A DNA stretch of 54,479 bases from a bacterium (GTDB lineage: Bacteria; Sysuimicrobiota; Sysuimicrobiia; Sysuimicrobiales; Segetimicrobiaceae): positions 1 to 54,479 of the forward strand of contig DASYZR010000096.1 in assembly GCA_035945995.1 (NCBI GenBank). The letters are read 5' to 3'. This document shows, one piece after another, positions 23,611 to 32,431 of the stretch. The stretch's first letter is position 1, and each line of letters opens with the position of its first letter. A program made the translations under genes and the position numbers. A model generated the notes under the pieces. The model worked only from the letters and a program-made list of their open reading frames with translations, had not been told where the DNA came from and did not search any database.

Positions 23611-24491
23611 GCGATCGCCCGCCGCACCCTCGCCAGCGCCGTGACCACGAGGAGAACGGCCGCCAGCAGCGTCAGCATCAGGGCGCTGGCGTACCCGAGC
23701 TCAAAGAACTGGAATCCCTGCTGGTACGCGTAGATGTTCAGCGTCGTCGATGCGTTGCCGGGACCGCCCTGGGTCGTGATGTAGATCGTGTCAAAGAACC
23801 GCAGCAGGTCGACACTTCGGAGGATAGCCGCGGCCAGCAGCGCGGGACGCAGCAGCGGCAGCGTGACGAAACGGAACAACTGCAACGGCGACGCCCCGTC
23901 CATGACCGCCGCTTCGTACGGGTCCTGCGGCAGAGACTGGAGTCCGCCGAGAATGATGAGCGCGACAAATGGGGTCCACTGCCACGTGTCGATCGCGGCC
24001 AGGGTCGGAACGGCAAGCGACGGCGATGCCAGAAACAGGCTCTTCGGCAGGCCGGCGAGTTGCAGCAGGTAGTTCACGGAGCCGAATGACGGATCCAGCA
24101 GGATGAGCCACATCATTCCGACGGCGACTGAGGGCATGGCAAACGGCGAGAGGAGAAGCGTGCGCAGGAGCCGCGCGGCGCGAATTGGCCGGTTGAGAAG
24201 CATACCGACGTACAGCCCGAGCGCGAGCTGGGCCGCCAGCGACGCCAGGTACAGCACGAACGTAACCCGGAGGCCCGTCCAGAACAGAGGATCGCGCAGC
24301 ATCTCGGCGTAGTTGCCGAGGCCGATGAAGCGCGGCGAGTTTCCGAACAGAAACCGGTTGAGGCTCAAGTAGATCGCGTACAGGAACGGAAAGCCGGTCA
24401 GGAGCACCACGAACGCGAGCGCCGGACCCAGTAGCCACACGGCGGGCGAGACGCCCCATCGCCGCGTCCGACCTGTCGCCGTCATCTGCAC
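23607..24491 (-). CDS. Sugar ABC transporter permease, MalF type (system 2)
   Basis: A 294-residue permease. A hydrophobic stretch from about residue 16 (VWLLGPALAFVVLLTGFPFL) begins six transmembrane segments. The EAA loop is LPQDPYEAAVMDGASPLQLF followed by TLPLLRP. It pairs with the MalG-type subunit. The 87 bases between the binding-protein stop and this start contain small inverted repeats (AACGTC-GA-GACGTT and GGACG/CGTCC), which could temper downstream expression relative to the binding protein, as is common in sugar importer operons. Confidence 0.9.
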   Translation of the reverse strand: MQMTATGRTRRWGVSPAVWLLGPALAFVVLLTGFPFLYAIYLSLNRFLFGNSPRFIGLGNYAEMLRDPLFWTGLRVTFVLYLASLAAQLALGLYVGMLLNRPIRAARLLRTLLLSPFAMPSVAVGMMWLILLDPSFGSVNYLLQLAGLPKSLFLASPSLAVPTLAAIDTWQWTPFVALIILGGLQSLPQDPYEAAVMDGASPLQLFRFVTLPLLRPALLAAAILRSVDLLRFFDTIYITTQGGPGNASTTLNIYAYQQGFQFFELGYASALMLTLLAAVLLVVTALARVRRAIA

Positions 24492-24578
24492 AGGACGAAC
24501 GTCGAGACGTTGGGACGTTGATGCCCGGGCGTCCGGATCCGCCGGCCCGGTCTCACGCGTGGACGGCGTCGGTCCCTT

Positions 24579-25901
24579 TCATTTGGCTTCTGATTGCTGG
24601 ATCAACTTGTCGATCTGCTGATCGGCGCTCGACGCGGCGGCTTGGGGCGTGGCTTGACCAAGAATCACGCTGTCCACCGCGTTGCCGATAATCTGCCGGG
24701 CCTGCGGCTGCAGCAGCATGTTCGGTCCGACCTGCCCCGTTCCGGTCCTCGAGAGGGTCGCGAGCGCCTCGGCCCACTCTCGCCTGACCGGCAGGGCCCC
24801 GAGCCACTTGGCGAAGACCGGCGCTGTCCACGGTGAGGTCCGGGGCGGCGCCAATCCCTCGAGACCGAGCGTCACCTCCATCTGCCTGCCCGTCGCCCAC
24901 TGGAGGAAATACCAGGCCGCGTCTTTGTGGGCCGAGAACGTCGAGACGGAGAGCTCCCAGCCGATCACCGTCGGGAAGCTTCCCGCCGGTCCCGGCGGGA
25001 GCACCGTGACGCCCGTGTCCTGAGCCCGCTCGGGGGCGGCGACTACCTTGCCGAACTCGTTGCTCGACTCAAACGACATGACCGCCTGCCCGTTTCCGTA
25101 CAGCGCCGTCAATTGGGGGAACGAGTAGTTGACCACGCCGGGTGGTCCGTACTCCTTCAAGAGCGTCACGTAGTACGTGATCGCCTTGAGTGTCGGAGGA
25201 GTGGAGAGTGCCGAGCGTCCGGCGCCCGTGAGATAGACGCCGCCGAAGTTGTGCAGGAAGTTACTGAACGTGTAGGGCAGCGCGGGCGCGAGCCCCCGGC
25301 TGGCGAACGGCACCATGTTGGGCACGCACTTCTTGAGGGCCGCGGCCACCGTTTCGATATGCGACAGGGTCTTGGGCGCCGTGAGCCCGCACTTCGCCAG
25401 CACATCCTTCCGGTAGTAGAGCACCGGCCCTTCGATGTTGACCGGAATTCCCGTCAACTGACCGTTCACGACGGACGATCTGGCCACCCCGGCGCCGAAG
25501 TCCGAAAAGTCGTAATCCGGCGCCGTCTGCGACGCATCATGGACGAGCGGGTTGAGGTCCGCGTACCATCCCGCCCGGCGATAGAGCAAGCCCTCGAGCG
25601 AGACCAGGGACATGAACACGTCCACCTGGTCGCTCTTGGCCTGCAGGATCGTCGTGAGGCGCTGGCGGAACTGCTGCTCGCTGAACAGCAGGACGTTGAC
25701 CCGGATCCCGGTCTGCGCGGTGAATTCCGGCGCGTGTTTCTTCAGCAGGACGCCGACCGGATTGTCGTCGGCGAGGAAGTTCAACGTCGTGCCGGAGTAC
25801 TTCTTCCAGTCGAACGACGGCGCGCTGGTTGCGGCCGTCGTTGCCAGCGTGATCACCGCGGCGATCGCCGTGAGCATCATGATCCCGGTCCGTCTCATCA
25901 T
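24579..25901 (-). CDS. Sugar ABC transporter substrate-binding protein (system 2)
   Basis: A 440-residue family 1 extracellular solute-binding protein. An export signal covers about residues 1-26, and the mature protein begins with an aromatic-rich stretch (PSFDWKKYSGTTLNFLADDN). Fold-typical segments include FTAQTGIRVNVLLFSEQQFR, YADLNPLVHDASQ and the C-terminal half F-L-Q-W-A-T-G-R-Q. I start at MMRRTG, after a GGGGGAG site, and reject the 73-codon longer frame, which contains the end of the aldolase region. It delivers substrate to the system 2 permeases. Confidence 0.9.
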   Translation of the reverse strand: MMRRTGIMMLTAIAAVITLATTAATSAPSFDWKKYSGTTLNFLADDNPVGVLLKKHAPEFTAQTGIRVNVLLFSEQQFRQRLTTILQAKSDQVDVFMSLVSLEGLLYRRAGWYADLNPLVHDASQTAPDYDFSDFGAGVARSSVVNGQLTGIPVNIEGPVLYYRKDVLAKCGLTAPKTLSHIETVAAALKKCVPNMVPFASRGLAPALPYTFSNFLHNFGGVYLTGAGRSALSTPPTLKAITYYVTLLKEYGPPGVVNYSFPQLTALYGNGQAVMSFESSNEFGKVVAAPERAQDTGVTVLPPGPAGSFPTVIGWELSVSTFSAHKDAAWYFLQWATGRQMEVTLGLEGLAPPRTSPWTAPVFAKWLGALPVRREWAEALATLSRTGTGQVGPNMLLQPQARQIIGNAVDSVILGQATPQAAASSADQQIDKLIQQSEAK

Positions 25902-25939
25902 CTGCTCCCCCCTTCGCTGTGGGAGTGTCCTCGGGCCTG

Positions 25940-26965
25940 TTATCGCACCCACTCCTCCTGCGGGGCCGGACCCCGGGTGCCGACGCGCCAGTCGCTCGCA
26001 GGAGGCCCGGGCGGGAGGGCCTGCACAATGCGGTTGAGCGACTGGAGCACGCGTGACGCGTCGTCGTTCAAACGTCGTCGCACCGCGTCGATATCGGGGT
26101 AGGCTTCCACGGCGCGCCACCAGATCGCGCGGCCCGCAAGGTACCCTCGCGCGCCGGCCGCGGCGGCCAACCGGAGCGACTCAATGAAATGATCCGAGGG
26201 CATGCCGCCGCTGAGCAACACCCAAGGCGCGGGAAGGAGCCTGGTCGTCCGCGCCATGGCATCGCCGAGGTCCGGTAGACCGTAGAGCGTGCCACCCCAC
26301 TCCCTCACGCCGTCGGGGCGTCCGGGCAGCGCGAGTTTGTAGAGATCAACCAGAAACGAACGCGCCGCAAACGCCTCGACGAGGTCCCTCGACAAATCGG
26401 GGAACCGGTGCGCATAGACGTCCGGGGGCTCGCCGGCCAGCGGATACAGCAGCAATTCGAGCACGAACGGCCGGTCGACCCTGGCGCACGCATCGCCGAC
26501 CAGACGCACGAGGGCCTCCTGCGCCGTCCGCACGTCTGCCGGAGCGTCTGGACGGTACCAGACGAGCAATTTTAGCGCATCGGCACCGGCCCGAACAGCG
26601 GCATCGACGTCCCAGCCGCGAATCAACCCGCTGCGCCGATAGCCATCGGCCGTCGTCTCAAAGCGGTGGTCTTCGAGCGTGAGCAGCAGGCCGGTCGCCC
26701 GCGGGAGCAGTGAGAGCACGCGAGGGTACCCCAAGAACGGGTCAATGAGAAGACCGGTCACCGCCCCGGCAAGGGCGTCGGCGATGAGTCCCTTAAGCAG
26801 CCCGACCTCGGCGCCCACCACGTTTTCAGGTGTGCCCAAGGCCTCCGACACGAGCTTGAGGAGCGGCGGACGCTGATCCACGGCAAGCATCGAGTAACGA
26901 CCGAACCCATCGGAGATGCGGACCAGCCCGTGTGCCTTACCGGGTGTTCGCGGCGAACGCGTCAT
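25940..26965 (-). CDS. LacD-type class I aldolase
   Basis: A 341-residue TIM-barrel aldolase related to tagatose-1,6-bisphosphate aldolase (LacD, about 325 residues) and sulfofructose-phosphate aldolase. Matching segments are SMLAVDQRPPLLKLV, LIDPFLGYP, RAGADALKLLVWYRPDAP, PFVLELLLYPL and FLVDLYKLALPG, whose Lys is the likely Schiff-base residue; the phosphate site is VLLSGGMP. It would split a ketose phosphate into two three-carbon units. I start at MTRSPRT with GAAGG upstream rather than the earlier GTG, which would run into the putative operator. It is the first gene of the importer-dehydrogenase-kinase operon and diverges from a GntR-type regulator. Confidence 0.82.
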   Translation of the reverse strand: MTRSPRTPGKAHGLVRISDGFGRYSMLAVDQRPPLLKLVSEALGTPENVVGAEVGLLKGLIADALAGAVTGLLIDPFLGYPRVLSLLPRATGLLLTLEDHRFETTADGYRRSGLIRGWDVDAAVRAGADALKLLVWYRPDAPADVRTAQEALVRLVGDACARVDRPFVLELLLYPLAGEPPDVYAHRFPDLSRDLVEAFAARSFLVDLYKLALPGRPDGVREWGGTLYGLPDLGDAMARTTRLLPAPWVLLSGGMPSDHFIESLRLAAAAGARGYLAGRAIWWRAVEAYPDIDAVRRRLNDDASRVLQSLNRIVQALPPGPPASDWRVGTRGPAPQEEWVR

Positions 26966-27014
26966 GCGCCGCCTTCGCGCGGAATGCGGCAGGGACGGAA
27001 GTCGCACATATTGT

Positions 27015-27030
27015 ATTTTGGATTCAAAAT
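27015..27030. promoter_or_regulatory. Inverted repeat, candidate GntR operator
   Basis: ATTTTG-GATT-CAAAAT is a 16-bp inverted repeat with 6-bp perfect arms, in an AT-rich patch that stands out from the GC-rich surroundings. It lies between the divergent aldolase and GntR genes, ending one base before the regulator's ATG. The location suits a site through which the GntR-type protein represses both itself and the catabolic operon. The pairing of site and regulator is inferred from position. Confidence 0.5.
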
Positions 27031-27031
27031 C

Positions 27032-27751
27032 ATGCCCCGCTTATCCTCTCGCACTCGCGACGCGGGCATCCAGGTTCGCCTGCCGGGAACGCGGACGACC
27101 TTACAGCAGGAGGCCTATCGCGCGCTACGGTCGGCGATCATTGCCCGGCGCCTTCAGCCGGGGGCCAAACTTCTCGTGCGAGCCCTCGCGGAGGAGTTGG
27201 GGTTGTCGCCCACCCCGATCAAAGGAGCGCTGTCCGCCCTCGAACGCGAGGGATTGGTCGTCGCGATTCCGCATCGCGGCTACTTCATTCCCCGCATGTC
27301 GCCGCACGATATCGAAGAGATCTATGCGCTTCGCGAGGTCGTCGAGGCGCTGGCCGCCCGCCTCGCGGCCTCCCGAGCCGATAAGCAGTTGCCGCGGCGG
27401 CTCAAGATCCTGATCGCCGGCCAAAGGGCCTGCGTGTCATCGAGGGACTTCGAGCGATACGGGGATCTGGACCTCGCATTCCACCAGTGCATCCGAAAGG
27501 CCTCCGGCAACGGCCGGCTCATCAGGGCAGCGGAGGCATTCGATGGACAGATCCGGCTGCTCATTGACACGTCGACGAGAGCGCGGACCCTGGCCACGTC
27601 GGTTCGCGAGCACGCCGCCATTGCCGATGCCGTCGCCGCCAACGACCCAGAAGCCGCGGAGACGGCCATGCGCCGCCATGTCGAGGCGGCGGGCCGCGCG
27701 CTGAAGCTCCACTTCCAGACCACCCTGCTCGTATCGCTCGCGAGAGCATGA
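27032..27751 (+). CDS. GntR-family regulator with FCD effector domain
   Basis: A 239-residue FadR-subfamily regulator. The winged helix-turn-helix (TLQQEAYRALRSAIIARRLQ, then ALAEELGLSPTPIKGALSAL and IPHRGYFI) covers about residues 20-90. An all-helical FCD ligand domain follows (IYALREVVEALAARLAASRA, FHQCIRKASGN, the H-A-A-I-A-D-A-V segment and a late M-R-R-H-V-E). FCD domains bind small organic acids or sugar derivatives through a metal. No ribosome-binding site precedes the ATG and the inverted repeat abuts it, so a leaderless transcript is possible. Its target is probably the divergent operon. Confidence 0.88.
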   Translation: MPRLSSRTRDAGIQVRLPGTRTTLQQEAYRALRSAIIARRLQPGAKLLVRALAEELGLSPTPIKGALSALEREGLVVAIPHRGYFIPRMSPHDIEEIYALREVVEALAARLAASRADKQLPRRLKILIAGQRACVSSRDFERYGDLDLAFHQCIRKASGNGRLIRAAEAFDGQIRLLIDTSTRARTLATSVREHAAIADAVAANDPEAAETAMRRHVEAAGRALKLHFQTTLLVSLARA

Positions 27752-28228
27752 TGTTCCGGGAGGTGGAAGGATGCCGAACGTCAGTGGCGCCGCCGCATGG
27801 AGGCCTCTTCTCGGCGCGGCTCTAACTGAAAGCCGGTGGACAACTCATCGGCCGTGCCTCCGGCTTGACTGGATCCAGCTGAAGCTTTCGGCTGCGCCGA
27901 TAGCGGTTACGACGATTGGTCGGAAGCCGGAGATCCCGGAGACCCGGGCGCGGCCATGCTTGGAAACGCAATGAAGAACGGCACTGAGAGCAGCGCTCGC
28001 ACGATCCTGAATCGATCCGGCCGTGACATTGGCATGAGCCCCTTCGGAGGCATTGATGGTCCTGTCCCGCTTTCTGACCACGGCGAAGCCCTCACAAACA
28101 TGTGCCCGCGTGTACCTGCCTCGACTTTCGCGCACGAATTCCTGAAGGGGCGCTCGGACCAATGCATAACCTGAGAGATGTCACGACGGGGCGTGGATTC
28201 AGCGCGCTCCTGAGCCAGGAGGCGCCGC
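27752..28228. other. 477-base gap upstream of the plus-strand catabolic operon; no gene recognised
   Basis: Open frames here on both strands are short and match no family I know. A TTGACT hexamer near 27867 could be a -35 element, but no convincing -10 follows. The final 20 bases hold a GAGCCAGGAGG ribosome-binding region for the Gfo/Idh/MocA gene. The promoter and any operator for the 28229-33286 operon should lie here, but I see no strong palindrome. Confidence 0.3.
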
Positions 28229-29272
28229 ATGTCAACCCTGCGACGGGTGCGTCTAGGAATCATCGGTTGCGGAGACCACTCGATCACAAGCCTGCAGCCA
28301 TGTATCCCGCTCATCCCGGCATTCGACTACATTGCCTCCTGTGACCTCAACCCGGACCGCGCGGCTCTCGGGTTGCGGTTTGGAGCCAAGCGGTGCTATT
28401 CCGATTTCAGTCGCATGCTGGCCGCGGAAGAGCTGGATGCCGTCATCGTTGTAGGCCCGGCCCCGATGCACTATGAAGCAGGGCTGGCATGCGCCGCGTC
28501 GGGCGTGCATCTCTTTGTGGAAAAGCCCGTTGCACCCACGGTCGCGCAGGCGCGGCAGGTCGCCGACGTAATCCGAGCCAAGGGCACGATCGGCATGACC
28601 GGTACGATGTGGCGCCATGCACCGGCGGTACGGACGCAGAAACGCGTGATTGAGGCGCCGGAGTTCGGCCACGCCGTGCTCTTCCAGGGCGCGCACATCG
28701 CCCCAGGATCTCATGCGACCGGGCCGGGCGGCGCCGGCGGAGGATCAGCGCTGTGGCGGTTTATGCTGGATCAGGGCAGCCATGTGGCGGACTGCTTGCG
28801 GTTTCTGATGGGTCCCGTTCAGAGGGTCGCGTCCGCCGTCTCATCTTCGGCTCAACGAGAACACGGGGTGTTTTTGTCGGCGCTGCTGACGTTTACCGGC
28901 GGCGCGACAGGTACTCTACTGCTCGCGTCACACGCCACGGTCATGAGCCCGATCCTCACGGTCTTGGGGGACGCCGGTACAGCGGTCACGGTTCGCAACC
29001 TGACGTCGCTTCGCATCTTTCCACTCACCGACGATTTGAGCGGCGGTTATCCGCGGGCGCAGAGCTCGCGTATCTGGGAGCACGGGGCGAACTATCGAGG
29101 GATCAGCCGGCCGGGGTACTTGGAGGAGCTGGAGGCGTTCGCGAAAGCCGTGACCGGCGAAGAACCGCCCTCGCCGTCCCTGGACGATGGGTGGCGCGCT
29201 CTCGAGCTGTGCCAAGCCATCATCGATGCCGCAGACGGCCCAATACATCTCAATCAGGCCCCGGAAAGGTGA
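28229..29272 (+). CDS. Gfo/Idh/MocA-family oxidoreductase
   Basis: A 347-residue NAD(P)-dependent sugar or cyclitol dehydrogenase. The Rossmann motif is RLGIIGCGDHS at residues 8-18, with the catalytic-lysine motif HLFVEKPVAP. The D-Q-G-S-H-V-A-D segment places the usual D and H of the active site, followed by the C-terminal alpha/beta domain. An AGGAGG site lies 7 bases before the ATG. Its stop overlaps the start of the TIM-barrel gene (GTGA). With an IolE-like partner and a sugar importer it probably initiates oxidation of an imported sugar or inositol-like compound; the substrate is not resolvable. Confidence 0.88.
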   Translation: MSTLRRVRLGIIGCGDHSITSLQPCIPLIPAFDYIASCDLNPDRAALGLRFGAKRCYSDFSRMLAAEELDAVIVVGPAPMHYEAGLACAASGVHLFVEKPVAPTVAQARQVADVIRAKGTIGMTGTMWRHAPAVRTQKRVIEAPEFGHAVLFQGAHIAPGSHATGPGGAGGGSALWRFMLDQGSHVADCLRFLMGPVQRVASAVSSSAQREHGVFLSALLTFTGGATGTLLLASHATVMSPILTVLGDAGTAVTVRNLTSLRIFPLTDDLSGGYPRAQSSRIWEHGANYRGISRPGYLEELEAFAKAVTGEEPPSPSLDDGWRALELCQAIIDAADGPIHLNQAPER

Positions 29273-30126
29273 CCGGCCCGGCGAGCGATGCGTTAGACAA
29301 GGCCGACAGGGCATCCCGACGGCCGCTGGCATGTCAAACCTGGCTGTGGGAGATGCAAGGCGGCCGGTGGACGGGAACGGTCGAGGACATTCTTGACACC
29401 GCGAAACGCGCTCGGCTCGACGGTATCGAGCTCACGATGGCCGTCGCCGCGCGGTTTGGCGGCCGACCGCGCGACCTGAGAACGGCCGTTGAAACGCGCG
29501 GGCTCTCGCTGGCGTGCGTACGCTACACCATGGCGACCGGCTTTACGGATCCAAGGGACGCCGAAGCGGAACTCACCGGTCTGGAACGCGCGTTGGTGTT
29601 CACGCTGGAAGCGGGGGCGCGTCGGCTCGGTCTGAAGGGGCTTTCCAGTCCCCACCCCGAGCGGGACCGGTGCGCAAAGGTGGCCCACGCATGCAGGATG
29701 TATAACGAGATCGCGCGGCGAGCAGACGCCGTGGGGCTGACGATCAACGTTCACCTACACTCGCACCCCGACGCGGTTGTATGGACGCCTGACGAATGGG
29801 ATGCGTTCTTGGACCGAACCGACTCCTCGCGCGTCTTCGTTTGCGCCGACACCGGGCATCTCCTGCGGTGCGGCCACAATCCCGCCGAGACGATCCGTCG
29901 ACATCTCTCGAGAATCAACCACATTCACCTCAAGGATGCCAGCGCCGACGGATCCTTTCCGCCTCTCGGCGAAGGTATCTTGGACATTCGGTCGGTGTGC
30001 GACGTGCTGACGCAGCGGAGGTATGAAGACTGGATTGTGCTCGAGGAAGAGCACGAATCACAGATCGCGGATCCGGTTTCCGCGTTGCAACGGGCGGCCG
30101 CGCGTGTCCGGCAGGCCGGTTGTTAA
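29269..30126 (+). CDS. Sugar-phosphate isomerase/epimerase-like TIM barrel (AP endonuclease 2 fold)
   Basis: A 285-residue xylose-isomerase-like TIM-barrel protein of the IolE/IolI/epimerase type. Putative metal-binding residues lie in FVCADTGHLLRCG (Asp, His), RINHIHLKDA (His) and VLEEEHE (Glu). The N-terminus LACQTWLWEMQGGRWTGTVE matches this family's first strand. The GTG start overlaps the preceding stop by four bases; the much longer frame upstream is a shadow of the oxidoreductase gene. It likely isomerises, epimerises or dehydrates the keto-intermediate made by the Gfo/Idh/MocA enzyme. Confidence 0.83.
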   Translation: MTGPASDALDKADRASRRPLACQTWLWEMQGGRWTGTVEDILDTAKRARLDGIELTMAVAARFGGRPRDLRTAVETRGLSLACVRYTMATGFTDPRDAEAELTGLERALVFTLEAGARRLGLKGLSSPHPERDRCAKVAHACRMYNEIARRADAVGLTINVHLHSHPDAVVWTPDEWDAFLDRTDSSRVFVCADTGHLLRCGHNPAETIRRHLSRINHIHLKDASADGSFPPLGEGILDIRSVCDVLTQRRYEDWIVLEEEHESQIADPVSALQRAAARVRQAGC

Positions 30127-30188
30127 CGGCGTGGAGACCCGGGTGAGCCACGCGCCATCCGGTATGAAAAGTTCGTGCGGAGCCCTGG

Positions 30189-31019
30189 GTGCGTAGCCCC
30201 GGCTGGCAGCCAGCTGCCGTGTACTCGGCCCTCGCGGTAGCGTCGCTCCTGGTGATGCTGCCCGTCGCGTGGATGTTCACCGTCTCCATTCGACCGAACG
30301 GAATGATCTTCACGGTGCCCCCGAGATGGGTGCCCGCTGTGCTCACCCTTGAGGCATACCGTCGGGTCTTGGGTTCCCCGGCGACCCTTCGGTTCTTTTT
30401 CAACAGCTACGTGGTGGCTGGGACCACCACCGTGGCATCGCTGGCCCTCGCGATGATGGCCGGGTACGGTTTTTCCCGTTTTCGGTTCCCCGGGGCGTCG
30501 GCACTTCGCGTCTTCATCATCGGCACACAGATGATCCCGCCGATTGCCCTGGTGGTTCCGTACTTCGTCGTCATTGCGGCGCTTGGATTGTACGATTCGT
30601 ACACGGCGCTCATTGCGACGTATACGTCGTTCGCCCTGCCGTTCGCGACGCTGATGATGACGAGTTACTTCGATACCATTCCTCGGGACCTGGAAGAGGC
30701 GGCGATGGTCGACGGGTGTACGCGCCTTGGGGCGTTGCGGCGAATCCTTGCCCCGCTGACGGTCCCCGGCGTGGTGGCCACCGGTGCGTTCGCGTTTCTC
30801 TTGGCCTGGAACGAATTCTTATTCGCGGTCACCCTCACCCAAACCACGTCCATGCGTACCGTTCCGGTAGGGATCGCCCTGCTCATGGGCGAGCACGCCT
30901 ACGAATGGAACGTGATGATGGCGCTGTCACTTCTCGCAAGTCTCCCGCTGTTCGCGGTGTTCGTGTTCGTGCAGCGCTACCTGATCGCCGGCCTCGCGGC
31001 GGGAGCCGTCAAAGGCTGA
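30189..31019 (+). CDS. Sugar ABC transporter permease, MalG type (system 3)
   Basis: A 276-residue permease with six hydrophobic segments from VYSALAVASLLVMLPVAWMF onward. The EAA loop is IPRDLEEAAMVDGCTRLGAL, and the C-terminus is GLAAGAVKG. It begins with GTG, and the ribosome-binding site is not obvious. Unlike systems 1 and 2, where the order is binding protein, MalF, MalG, this MalG gene comes first, followed by the binding protein and then MalF. That permutation suggests local rearrangement. No ATPase gene accompanies it. Confidence 0.9.
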   Translation: MRSPGWQPAAVYSALAVASLLVMLPVAWMFTVSIRPNGMIFTVPPRWVPAVLTLEAYRRVLGSPATLRFFFNSYVVAGTTTVASLALAMMAGYGFSRFRFPGASALRVFIIGTQMIPPIALVVPYFVVIAALGLYDSYTALIATYTSFALPFATLMMTSYFDTIPRDLEEAAMVDGCTRLGALRRILAPLTVPGVVATGAFAFLLAWNEFLFAVTLTQTTSMRTVPVGIALLMGEHAYEWNVMMALSLLASLPLFAVFVFVQRYLIAGLAAGAVKG

Positions 31020-31036
31020 CCAAACGGAGGTGGGAA

Positions 31037-32338
31037 ATGTCGCATCGAATTGGCGGGCGGAACGTGGGCTGGTGGAGCGCGGGGATCGCGTTTGGTCTGG
31101 CCCTGCTTGTGGGCGTGCTGGGCTGGCCGGCGGCCTCGGCGGCTCCGACGCAGGCCGTGAAGATCCAATGGCTGGAGTGGATTACGCCGGAAATCGGCGA
31201 AGCGTCGATGAAAGCCATCCTCGACGCCTTCGGCCGGGAACATCCGGACATCACGGTCGAGCGAATCTCGATGCCGTTTGGTCAGGTGCACGACAAGATC
31301 GTGGTGTTAAACGCCGCGAAGGATCTTCCCGACGTCCTCAACATGAACATGCCCTGGACGGTGGAATTCGCCGAGGCGCGCATCTTGGAACCGCTGAACC
31401 CGTACCTGCAGCGGTCGGATCAGGCGTGGGTGCATGAGCTCGTCAAAGCCCCGACAACGCCCTGGAAAGGCAAGACGTATTTGTTGCCGCTCACGTCCAT
31501 CCCGTTCCTCCTCTTCTACAACAGGACGATCCTGAGAGATGCCGGCTACACGAACCCGCCTCAGACGTGGGCAGAGCTTCGCGAGATGGCGATTAAGACG
31601 ACAAAGCCCGAGAAGAACCAGTATGCCTTTACGTCGGGCATGGCGGACAAGAGTCCGTACAACGGCGGTGCGATCGAGATCTTCCCGCTCATATACCAGC
31701 AGGGCACCACGACGATCAAGAACGGCCGCGCGAACATCAACAGCCCGGCTGCAGTGCGCGCGGTGCAATTCTATATGGATTTGGTGAACAAGGACAAGGT
31801 CTACGCTCCCGGGACGCTGACGAACGTCGAGAGCGATAAGGTAGAGGCCTTTGCGTCCGGACGCAACGCGTTCATGGTCAGCAATGTGGCTCACATCAAA
31901 CTGCTGAGGACCCGCAACCCGCAACTGGATTTCTCGGTCGCGCCGCTGCCGAGGGGGACCACCAGTGGAACTCGATTGACCGGATGGAATCTTGCGATGT
32001 CCGCTCAGACCAGACACAAGGAAGCCGTGTGGACGTTCATGCAATGGCTCACCAGCCCAAGGGGAAATGCGCTCATGGCCGAAATGGCGGGCCAGTTACC
32101 GGGAAATACGGCCGCGGCCGTTCCGTCAATACGAACCGACCCATTGTTGAAAGTTGCCGCGACGATTCTGAAGGACCCTCGCGTCATGGCCGAGGATGCC
32201 ACCACGCCGCAGAATACTGACCTCTGGCGGGTTTTCGTCGAGCACGTGCAGGCGGCGCTGCAGGGTCGAATGTCCACGCAGCAAGCGATGGATGACGCCG
32301 CCAAAGCGTGGGATGAGATTCTCGCCCGATACCGGTAG
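31037..32338 (+). CDS. Sugar ABC transporter substrate-binding protein (system 3)
   Basis: A 433-residue family 1 extracellular binding protein. A signal peptide covers about residues 1-36 (GWWSAGIAFGLALLVGVLGW). The mature protein starts VKIQWLEWITPEIGE and includes HPDITVERISMPFG, VLNMNMPWTVEFAEARILEP and a C-terminal W-x-F-M-Q-W-L-T-S-P segment typical of the family. The ATG follows ACGGAGGTGG, 17 bases after the MalG gene; the longer frame upstream is a shadow of that gene. It captures the ligand for system 3. Confidence 0.9.
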   Translation: MSHRIGGRNVGWWSAGIAFGLALLVGVLGWPAASAAPTQAVKIQWLEWITPEIGEASMKAILDAFGREHPDITVERISMPFGQVHDKIVVLNAAKDLPDVLNMNMPWTVEFAEARILEPLNPYLQRSDQAWVHELVKAPTTPWKGKTYLLPLTSIPFLLFYNRTILRDAGYTNPPQTWAELREMAIKTTKPEKNQYAFTSGMADKSPYNGGAIEIFPLIYQQGTTTIKNGRANINSPAAVRAVQFYMDLVNKDKVYAPGTLTNVESDKVEAFASGRNAFMVSNVAHIKLLRTRNPQLDFSVAPLPRGTTSGTRLTGWNLAMSAQTRHKEAVWTFMQWLTSPRGNALMAEMAGQLPGNTAAAVPSIRTDPLLKVAATILKDPRVMAEDATTPQNTDLWRVFVEHVQAALQGRMSTQQAMDDAAKAWDEILARYR

Positions 32339-32431
32339 CCGGCGCTGAGGCCGATCCCTGTTATAACCGGGGAGGCGGCGGGCCGACCGCAGTGGCGGAC
32401 ACGCCTGGTCGGCGCGCGAACGCGAGCCAAC

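Noticed and set aside
24492-24578. Intrinsic terminator between the system 2 binding protein and MalF genes
   Set aside because: The inverted repeats are only 5-6 bp and no T-run follows; noted only as possible mRNA-processing structures.
20852-26965. Sulfoquinovose (sulfo-EMP) operon
   Set aside because: No SQase, isomerase or SLA reductase is present and the aldolase length is closer to LacD; kept only as an alternative in the polyol finding.
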